A stretch of 26,054 nt of DNA from contig JALSLT010000003.1 in assembly GCA_026988135.1 (NCBI GenBank), forward strand, positions 1-26,054. The letters are read 5' to 3'. The notes under the pieces are model-generated. The model did not search any database. It saw only the letters and a list, made by a program, of their open reading frames with translations, and was not told the origin of the DNA. The translations under genes and the position numbers were made by a program. Position 1 is the stretch's first letter, and every line of letters starts with the position of its first letter. Shown in pieces: positions 14,781-20,978 of the stretch. The DNA is from Desulfurobacterium sp. Its GTDB lineage: Bacteria; Aquificota; Aquificia; Desulfurobacteriales; Desulfurobacteriaceae.

Positions 14781-14803
14781 CGAAGTTTCCAGGGAGAATG
14801 GAA

Positions 14804-14932
14804 ATGTACTGGCTAAATCTTCTACTTGTAGTATTTGTAGGTCTTGCTCTTGCGGTTTCAACAGTTTGGGGTATTTATAGAACTTATAAAATTCACAGAA
14901 AATATGCGGAGAAAAAAGGTGACAGACCTTAA
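14804..14932 (+). CDS. 42-residue single-pass membrane peptide
   Basis: A short reading frame begins MYWLNLLLVVFVGLALAVST, a single strongly hydrophobic helix, followed by a basic tail (YRTYKIHRKYAEKKGDRP). By the positive-inside rule the tail faces the cytoplasm. I choose ATG 14804 because GGGAG lies 7 bases upstream; ATG 14798 is too close to that site. It ends 14 bases inside rlmN, so the two are translationally coupled. The shape recalls small subunits such as CcmD or CcoQ, but there is no specific match I can name, and no cytochrome-assembly gene is next to it. Confidence 0.6.
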   Translation: MYWLNLLLVVFVGLALAVSTVWGIYRTYKIHRKYAEKKGDRP

Positions 14933-15953
14933 ATCCCTAACTTTTCCTGAATTGGAACAGTTTGTTATTTCAATAGGTTTTAGAAAATACCGTGCATTGC
15001 AAATATCCCAATGGATTTATAAAAAACTCGCAAGAACCTTTGACGAAATGAGCAATATTTCAAAAGAGGGAAGAGAAAAACTTAAAAAAAAAGTAAAAAT
15101 ATACAACCTAAATTTGCTAAAAAAAGAGCTTTCTAGGGATGGAACAGCTAAATATCTTTTTGAACTTGAAGATGGTAACCGTATAGAATCGGTTTTTATT
15201 CCCGAAAAAGACCGGAACACTATATGTGTATCCACTCAGGTAGGATGTTCGGTAGGATGTTCTTTCTGTCTCACCGGCAAAAGTGGTTTTTCAAGAAATC
15301 TTACAACATCCGAAATAGTTGACCAATATATCACTGTTCAAAGAGATGTAGGTATCGAAAATCGAATTTCAAACGTAGTGTTTATGGGGATGGGAGAACC
15401 ACTTCTAAATTTTGAAAATGTGAAAAAAGGCATAGAAATTCTGACTGACAATAGAATGCTTGGACTATCTACAAGAAAAATAACTGTCTCTACCTCTGGT
15501 ATTATTCCCGGAATAAAACAAATGGCTAAAGAACTTCCAAAAATAAAATTGGCTCTTTCCCTACATGCAACAACCGATGAAACAAGAGAAAAGTTAATTC
15601 CTCTGAATAAAAAATATCCTATAAAATCAGTTATGAAAGAACTTAAAAACTATCCTGCCGATAATATGAGAAGAATAATGATAGAGTACCTTATCATAGA
15701 AGGGATAAATGACTCCGTAGAAGATGCCGAACGACTTATAAAACTTATTAAAAACATTCCCGTAAAAGTAAACATAATTCCTTTTAACGAATATCCCAAG
15801 TCTCTTTTTAAAAGACCTTCAAAAGAGAAAATTGAAACATTCCAAAAAGTTCTATGGGATGCCGGAATAGCCACATTTGTAAGGGACTCTCGGGGACAGG
15901 AAATATCGGCAGCTTGCGGAATGCTACAAGCTAAAGAAAAACAAACGGTTTAA
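14919..15953 (+). CDS. rlmN: Dual-specificity 23S rRNA / tRNA adenine-C2 methyltransferase RlmN
   Basis: Radical SAM methyltransferase that methylates A2503 of 23S rRNA and A37 of some tRNAs. It shows C-x3-C-x2-C in VGCSVGCSFCLTG (Cys110, Cys114, Cys117), NVVFMGMGEPLLN, LALSLHATTDE and MIEYLIIEGINDS. A C-terminal Cys in AACGM (Cys333) is the one that carries the methyl group in this family. I start at GTG 14919 because GGAG lies 7 bases upstream and the result (344 residues, TDLKSLTFPELEQF) fits the family. The frame is open further upstream, but that part overlaps the membrane peptide. Confidence 0.95.
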   Translation: MTDLKSLTFPELEQFVISIGFRKYRALQISQWIYKKLARTFDEMSNISKEGREKLKKKVKIYNLNLLKKELSRDGTAKYLFELEDGNRIESVFIPEKDRNTICVSTQVGCSVGCSFCLTGKSGFSRNLTTSEIVDQYITVQRDVGIENRISNVVFMGMGEPLLNFENVKKGIEILTDNRMLGLSTRKITVSTSGIIPGIKQMAKELPKIKLALSLHATTDETREKLIPLNKKYPIKSVMKELKNYPADNMRRIMIEYLIIEGINDSVEDAERLIKLIKNIPVKVNIIPFNEYPKSLFKRPSKEKIETFQKVLWDAGIATFVRDSRGQEISAACGMLQAKEKQTV

Positions 15954-15963
15954 CCATTTTAAA

Positions 15964-16842
15964 ATGGAAATAGTTAAATTTAAATGGAAAAAAGAAACAC
16001 CCGAGGATTTTATTGTAAAAGAGATAGCCGAATATCCCATTATAGATAACGGAACACATTATCTCTATCTTTTAGCCAAAAGAAACTTAACGACAAAAGA
16101 GTTAGCCCGAAAACTGAATTTCAGTTATGCAGGAATGAAAGACAAACTCGCTCTAACCTTTCAGTTTATATCTTTTCAGGATTTTAAGGGAAACTTTATA
16201 AGAGAAAACATGGATTCTCAATCTTGGTTTATCTTAAAATTTATAGGACAGATAGGAAGAAAGATAAAAATAGGACAACTAAAAGGAAATAGATTCGGAA
16301 TAAAAATCAACGACTTAAAAATCAACTATAGACAGCAGTTTATCAACTATTACGATATACAAAGAATCCACACAAATAGAGTCAAAGGAAAAAACCTTTT
16401 AAAGAAATTGTCAGTGGAAAATAAACGTAAACTTACATGGAGAGAAAATATCTATATTGACGGCTATCTCGGTTATCTATGGAATAAAAGTTTTGAGGGA
16501 TTTTTAAAAGAGAATTTCAACGGCAACTATATCGAAGAAAAGGGGGAACCGTTTTTTATAGTAAACAGAAAAGATGAAATCATAAATCTTCCTAAATTTT
16601 GGACAATACTGGGCTATAAGAAGAAGCTTCTGGAATCTGAAAATTACTACAAACAGCTTCTAAAAGAGGAAGGATTTGAACTAAATGACTTTCTTTCCCT
16701 TATGAAAAAATTACGGATAAAGGGAGATTATAGAATGAGCTATATCAATGTTAGAAATTTTAAACAAGTAAATGACAGGATTTTCTTTTTCCTGCCTAAA
16801 GGTGCTTATGCCACCATGTATCTTAAACATCTTCAAATTTAA
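15964..16842 (+). CDS. truD: TruD-family tRNA pseudouridine synthase, short form
   Basis: TruD makes pseudouridine 13 in tRNA. Family marks are TPEDFIVKEI near the N-terminus, YAGMKDKLAL with catalytic Asp60, LKGNRFGIKI, and NYYDIQRIHTNRVKG (the NYFGxQRFG block). At 292 residues it is shorter than the roughly 350 of E. coli TruD, and the central insertion domain appears reduced. Several conserved blocks are also loosely kept (YDIQRIH in place of FGxQRFG), so it may have drifted in specificity. It starts 10 bp after rlmN, with no obvious ribosome site, and ends one base before the stop of mtaB on the other strand. Confidence 0.82.
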   Translation: MEIVKFKWKKETPEDFIVKEIAEYPIIDNGTHYLYLLAKRNLTTKELARKLNFSYAGMKDKLALTFQFISFQDFKGNFIRENMDSQSWFILKFIGQIGRKIKIGQLKGNRFGIKINDLKINYRQQFINYYDIQRIHTNRVKGKNLLKKLSVENKRKLTWRENIYIDGYLGYLWNKSFEGFLKENFNGNYIEEKGEPFFIVNRKDEIINLPKFWTILGYKKKLLESENYYKQLLKEEGFELNDFLSLMKKLRIKGDYRMSYINVRNFKQVNDRIFFFLPKGAYATMYLKHLQI

Positions 16843-16843
16843 G

Positions 16844-18118
16844 TTATACCAGAATACCTCGATTATCCTCTCTCTCTGCTCCCGATTCTGTTAATTTTAC
16901 ATTTAAAAAACCATTTCGATTAGACAATTTATCAACTTTGATATGAATATAATTTCCACTTAAAACGGTAAATTTTTCACTTTTGCCTAAAGAAATACAT
17001 TTTAAAGTTTTTCCAAAATATTCTTTACGAAATTGATAATTCTTCTTTTCCCCAAGTGCTATAAGCTTTTCTGAACGTTTTTTTCTCTCTTTATCAGAAA
17101 CTTTATTGGGCATTAAATAAGCCTCTGTTCCTCTCCTCTGTGAATATGAAAAAACATGAAAATATCCTACCGGCAATCCCTTAAGAATCTTATAACCTTG
17201 TTTAAAATCATCATCTGTCTCACCGGGAAAACCTACCATCACATCTGTTCCTATACACACATCTTTTTTCTTTTCAACAAGTTTCTCTATCAGTTTGGCA
17301 AAATAGTTAACGGTATAGTTTCTCCTCATAAGCCTCAATATTTTGTCACTTCCACTTTGAATAGGTATATGAAAGTGAGGAGCAATCCTTTCGGAAAGAA
17401 CAACATCCCTAAGCTCATCTGAAAATTCCTGAGGCTCAATAGAGCTAAGCCTTATCCTAAATTCCCCCGGGATTTTCAATATCTCTTTCAAAATAGATGA
17501 AAGAGTCTGACCTATATCTTTTCCATAAGCTCCAAGATGGGTCCCCGTTAAAACAATTTCCGAATATCCTTGTTCCACGAGGAGTGTAATATGTTCGATA
17601 ATTTTTTCAGGAGATTCGCTTAAACACCTACCTCGTGCCTTCGGAACAATGCAATAAGAGCAAAAAGCCTCACATCCCTGCTGGATTTTAACAAACGCTC
17701 TACTTTTATCTCCATAATCAAGATTCAAAAGAGGAAAAAAAGTATTAACAGTCCATACCCCTTTCAAAAACTTCCCTTCTCTATGATTCTCAACAATTTT
17801 GACTATTTCCCTTTTCTCAACGTTCCCCGTGATAATATCGGCTTCTTCTATACTTTTAATCTGTTCAGGATAAACCTCGCTGTAGCAACCTGTAACAACA
17901 ACCAAAGCATCGGGATTATTCCTTTTTGCTCTTCTTATGGCCTTTCTTGATTTAGCATCTGCAGCGGAAGTAACTGTACAAGTGTTTATAACGTATATAT
18001 CAGCTTGGTCGGAGAAAGGAACGACTTCATATCTTTCAGTCTTAAATTGTTCCCGAATAAAAGCCGTTTCATGAAAGTTCATCTTACAACCAAGAGTATA
18101 AAAAGCGACTTTTCTCAT
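16844..18118 (-). CDS. mtaB: MtaB-type tRNA t6A37 methylthiotransferase
   Basis: Radical SAM methylthiotransferase that adds a methylthio group to t6A37 in tRNA. The N-terminal UPF0004 domain has three cluster Cys: Cys11 in TLGCKMN, Cys47 in NTCTVT, Cys78 in TGCYS. The radical SAM motif is C-x3-C-x2-C in GCEAFCSYCIVPKARG (Cys149, 153, 156). A short TRAM-like C-terminus follows (about 360-424). TLGCKMN and IVPKARG distinguish MtaB from MiaB and RimO. The 424 residues are typical. It lies 6 bp after the BioH-like gene on the same strand, so the two are an operon. Confidence 0.93.
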   Translation of the reverse strand: MRKVAFYTLGCKMNFHETAFIREQFKTERYEVVPFSDQADIYVINTCTVTSAADAKSRKAIRRAKRNNPDALVVVTGCYSEVYPEQIKSIEEADIITGNVEKREIVKIVENHREGKFLKGVWTVNTFFPLLNLDYGDKSRAFVKIQQGCEAFCSYCIVPKARGRCLSESPEKIIEHITLLVEQGYSEIVLTGTHLGAYGKDIGQTLSSILKEILKIPGEFRIRLSSIEPQEFSDELRDVVLSERIAPHFHIPIQSGSDKILRLMRRNYTVNYFAKLIEKLVEKKKDVCIGTDVMVGFPGETDDDFKQGYKILKGLPVGYFHVFSYSQRRGTEAYLMPNKVSDKERKKRSEKLIALGEKKNYQFRKEYFGKTLKCISLGKSEKFTVLSGNYIHIKVDKLSNRNGFLNVKLTESGAEREDNRGILV

Positions 18119-18124
18119 TATAAG

Positions 18125-18733
18125 TTAACCTTCTTTTAAAAAATAGTGTTCTCTATCAGGGTAAACATTCAGAGTAACATTGGAAAGCAATTTAAATGTT
18201 TCTAAAGCTCCTTTCAACCCTGTAATCCTATCTTTTTCTCCAACATAAATATCAACGGGAACTTTTATATCTTTAAGAACAGTTGAGATGTTAAGCTTCA
18301 TATAGCTTTCAAGAAGAGCTATACTTTTATCCTTTTCAGGCAATGGAAAAAGTCTATCGTCAAAACAACCACACTCCTTTCTGAACCATTTCAAAGTATT
18401 TTCAAAATCTCTATTAAGTTTTCTTAGGAAATTTCTACATACGGTTCTATTTTGAAAAATCTCGCAAAATGAAGGAGTCGGAGAAAAAAGAGTGATTTTT
18501 TCAACTTTCTCGGGATAGTAAAAAGCTACCAACAATGAAACGGTAGCACCAAGAGACCAACCTACAATCTCTCCTCCCGAAAAATCCTTTCCTACTGTAT
18601 GCGCCAGTTTTTCAATAGATAATTCGTGATAAGAAGAATTACCATGACCCGGCAGTTCCAAATGTTCAGCAACAGAAAACGGTGTATCTCTCCAGACACT
18701 TTTATCAAAAGACCATCCGTGTATTGTTAGCAT
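18125..18733 (-). CDS. BioH-like alpha/beta hydrolase
   Basis: Small alpha/beta hydrolase with the HGWSFDKSVW oxyanion block, nucleophile elbow GWSLG (Ser60), and likely Asp168 (GEKDRI) and His196 (DREHYFL) as the rest of the triad. The HGW and GWSLG pattern is that of BioH (pimeloyl-ACP methyl ester esterase), and bioC is present at 3356-4111. The 202 residues are short (BioH is about 255), with a small cap. I start at ATG 18733 because AGGGG lies 5 bases upstream; the frame could open at a TTG 10 codons earlier, but without a ribosome site. Another short-chain esterase is possible. Confidence 0.72.
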   Translation of the reverse strand: MLTIHGWSFDKSVWRDTPFSVAEHLELPGHGNSSYHELSIEKLAHTVGKDFSGGEIVGWSLGATVSLLVAFYYPEKVEKITLFSPTPSFCEIFQNRTVCRNFLRKLNRDFENTLKWFRKECGCFDDRLFPLPEKDKSIALLESYMKLNISTVLKDIKVPVDIYVGEKDRITGLKGALETFKLLSNVTLNVYPDREHYFLKEG

Positions 18734-18899
18734 ATTTACCCCTGTAAATCCGACCATTATCAACTAAAGATAAATTGATAGTTTAAAAACCGCAACTTCA
18801 ACCTTTAAAAGAGAAACAGAAAGCAGATTGCAGTTTATCTATAACTTTCGTTATCCATTTTTAATCTATACGATTCTTTTTAGCTTCCGGTGTATTTAT

Positions 18900-18929
18900 T
18901 TGACAAGACCATATTTGCTAAAATATCAT
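18900..18929 (+). promoter_or_regulatory. Promoter of the HEPN/zinc-ribbon gene
   Basis: TTGACA (18900-18905, perfect -35), 18-bp spacer, TATCAT (18924-18929). The leader would be about 65 bases and contains the hairpin at 18944-18959. Confidence 0.55.
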
Positions 18930-18943
18930 CGAAATGGTGGGAG

Positions 18944-18959
18944 TCGTCCGTCAGGACGA
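18944..18959 (+). other. Perfect hairpin in the leader of the HEPN/zinc-ribbon gene
   Basis: TCGTCC / GGACGA, loop GTCA. It is GC-rich with no T-tract, so it is not a normal terminator. It sits between the predicted promoter and the ribosome site and could be an mRNA stabiliser or a protein-binding site. Confidence 0.5.
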
Positions 18960-18975
18960 TGGAGATTGGGTAGAA

Positions 18976-18983
18976 TAACAAGT
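18976..18983 (+). repeat. TAACAAGT direct repeat flanking the HEPN gene (mate at 19957-19964)
   Basis: The 8-mer TAACAAGT occurs 19 bp before the HEPN gene start (18976-18983) and 6 bp after its stop (19957-19964). It could be a footprint of insertion or chance in AT-rich DNA. Confidence 0.35.
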
Positions 18984-19002
18984 TAGCAGTAAGGGGAATA
19001 CA

Positions 19003-19950
19003 ATGAGCCTACTAAAAAATGCAATAGATTCTATCATTATCGGGCTTGAAGATTATCAATCTTCAGATGATAGACGGATACTTTCGGCAGCCAGAAATAT
19101 ATTTGCTGGAATACTCTTGCTTTTTAAGCATAAACTTTGCGAATTAAGTCCACCAGGTTCTGACGAAGTTTTGATAAAACAGAAAGTTCTTCCTAAAATA
19201 GACACAAATGGCACTATTAGATGGATTGGTAAAGGGAAAAAGACAGTAGATGTACAAAATATTAGAGAAAGATTCGAGTCACTTGGTATAATTGTTGATT
19301 GGAATCGTCTTGAAAGTATAAATAGATATCGAAATGATATAGAACACTATTATAGCAATCTTAATGCTCAATCTGTTCAACAATTAATATCTGAATCTTT
19401 TTTAATAATAAGAGATTTTATATCCGAATATTTAAAGAAAGATCCCCAGGAATTACTGGGCAATGAAGCGTGGTCAATTTTAATCAAAGTTAATGAAGTT
19501 TATGAAAAAGAAAAATTAGAGTGCAATAGAGCCATCGAAACCTTAAAATTTTTTAATGATGAAATTATGATGGCATTTGAGAAGTATTCATGCTCTAAAT
19601 GTGGTTCTGGTCTAGTCATGCCCACTCAAAAAGATGCCGACGCAACTGAAGTTGAATACGAATGCAGGTCATGTGGAAAGACCTTTTCTTATGAAGATTT
19701 AGTACAACTAGCTGTGGCAGATTATTTCAGTCATGAGGTATATCTTTCCTATACTGACGGTGGCGAGTCTCCTATCACTAATTGTCCTGAATGTGGCGGT
19801 ATTTACTTGTATCACGAACATATCTGTTCTTCTTGCGGATATACCGCAACACATGAATGTCAAATATGTGGATCAACAATAATACCAGAAGAATTAGTAT
19901 GCGAACCTTTTTGCTCGCATTGCGCTCACATGATGTCTAAAGATGATTAA
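19003..19950 (+). CDS. HEPN-like protein with three C-terminal zinc ribbons
   Basis: The N-terminal about 145 residues are helical and hold RYRNDIEHYY, an R-x4-H motif (Arg110, Asn111, His115). This is the catalytic signature of HEPN ribonucleases, including the polar residue after the Arg. A linker (about 150-195) leads to three zinc ribbons: Cys197/200 with 221/224, Cys261/264 with 275/278, and Cys286/289 with 304/307. No other catalytic motif is visible. HEPN proteins often cut RNA in toxin-antitoxin and anti-phage systems, but some only bind. The gene stands alone with about 270 bp empty before and 360 bp after, has its own promoter and an AAGGGG site, and no antitoxin candidate is adjacent. 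I cannot name the family; a nucleic-acid-binding stress or defence protein is inference. Confidence 0.65.
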   Translation: MSLLKNAIDSIIIGLEDYQSSDDRRILSAARNIFAGILLLFKHKLCELSPPGSDEVLIKQKVLPKIDTNGTIRWIGKGKKTVDVQNIRERFESLGIIVDWNRLESINRYRNDIEHYYSNLNAQSVQQLISESFLIIRDFISEYLKKDPQELLGNEAWSILIKVNEVYEKEKLECNRAIETLKFFNDEIMMAFEKYSCSKCGSGLVMPTQKDADATEVEYECRSCGKTFSYEDLVQLAVADYFSHEVYLSYTDGGESPITNCPECGGIYLYHEHICSSCGYTATHECQICGSTIIPEELVCEPFCSHCAHMMSKDD

Positions 19951-20312
19951 TTCTTCTAACAAGTCGTTATAAATCAACCGAACATATACGAAAAGCAAGA
20001 TGATTCATAAAAAGCTAAGAGCGTATCTCGGTCCTTTTTAATTGTTCAAAAGATACACTTATGCACTTTTGAAAGTTATAAAGGAAACTTGGAAAAATCG
20101 TCTCTTTTCTAACATTTATGGCAGAGGTTTTCAAAATCGAAACAATAGCGAAACATATTGAAACCAAAGATATATCGGGAGTCTTTAAACCTTAACTGGA
20201 AGTGGAGCAGGATTATTACTTTCCAAAACCTGTTCCCATCACAGAAGTTGAACAGCTAAAAAAAGTTTTTCATAGATTTACCTTTCACTATTTTCCGTTT
20301 ATAATCTCCCTT
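19951..20312. other. Intergenic stretch between the HEPN gene and recO, possible 25-residue micro-ORF
   Basis: No convincing gene is seen. A 25-codon frame (20118-20195, MAEVFKIETIAKHIETKDIS...) ends in TAA. The same frame then stays open from 20196 through the GTG at 20202 into recO. No ribosome site precedes 20118 or 20202. The right end contains the predicted recO promoter. The micro-ORF plus the continuing frame could be the remnant of a longer gene, broken by the TAA. Confidence 0.4.
20277..20305 (+). promoter_or_regulatory. Promoter of recO, predicting a leaderless mRNA
   Basis: TTTACC (20277-20282), 17-bp spacer, TATAAT (20300-20305, perfect -10). A start 7 bases downstream coincides with the ATG at 20313, which lacks a ribosome site. 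Confidence 0.55.
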
Positions 20313-20978
20313 ATGGAAACGGAAGGAATTGTTCTAAAAAGAAAGAAATTATCCAACAAACTGTGCTACTTATCTGTTTTTTTAGATAATTCCGGAAAAA
20401 TTGACATTCTGGCAAAAATAGATTTAAGGAGATTTCCTCTTTCTATAGAGCCTTTTTCAATATCAAATTTCAAGTTAAAATTTACGGGAGAAAAACCGGA
20501 GTTAGTTGAGGTTAAACTTATCAAACAAAATTTCCCGGAAACCTTAAATAGATACAGATATTTAAGTCTAATAACAGGCTATATGAACCGCATGGTATAT
20601 GCTCCAAACAAAAAAATATATGAATTATCCAAATTTTATCTTTCCATAAAGAACACTTTTCTCCTGGCATCAACTATGTTTCTTGTAAAACTATCCTATT
20701 TTGAAGGAATCTATCCGCAACTTTACAAATGCACTTCCTGTAACTTTGAATCCATAAGCGGTTTTTCTCTGGAAAAAGGCGGCGTAGTATGTAAAAATTG
20801 TATGGATACAACTACCGTTACATGGAATAGCAATCTTTCCTCCGGTTCGGATATACTTTTAAAGAGATCATTTAATTCCTTACCTATACGAAAAAAGGAA
20901 ATGTTGAAAAAAATAAGAGAAACTTTTGAAAAACACATCGATTACAGGATAGGAAATGAACAAACTTTCGAAAGATAA
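20313..20978 (+). CDS. recO: DNA repair protein RecO
   Basis: RecO helps load RecA on single-stranded DNA with RecF and RecR. The N-terminus METEGIVLKRKKLSNKLCYL is a typical RecO OB-fold start. A helical middle follows (LNRYRYLSLITGYMNRMVY), then a C-terminal zinc finger with CTSC and CKNC, and SGFSLEKGGVVC as in other RecO proteins. At 221 residues it is slightly short. I start at the ATG, not at the GTG 37 codons upstream, because the extra segment is not RecO-like and because a promoter lies just before the ATG. It overlaps the helicase gene by 23 bp, forming a repair operon. Confidence 0.82.
   Translation: METEGIVLKRKKLSNKLCYLSVFLDNSGKIDILAKIDLRRFPLSIEPFSISNFKLKFTGEKPELVEVKLIKQNFPETLNRYRYLSLITGYMNRMVYAPNKKIYELSKFYLSIKNTFLLASTMFLVKLSYFEGIYPQLYKCTSCNFESISGFSLEKGGVVCKNCMDTTTVTWNSNLSSGSDILLKRSFNSLPIRKKEMLKKIRETFEKHIDYRIGNEQTFER

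Noticed and set aside
14844..14918. Longer start for rlmN
   Set aside because: The extra residues lie inside the membrane-peptide gene. GTG 14919 has a well-placed GGAG and gives the normal family length.
19951..20110. Intact integron attC site after the HEPN gene
   Set aside because: The TCTAACAAGTCGTT start is suggestive, but no complementary GTTAG end or long imperfect hairpin follows.
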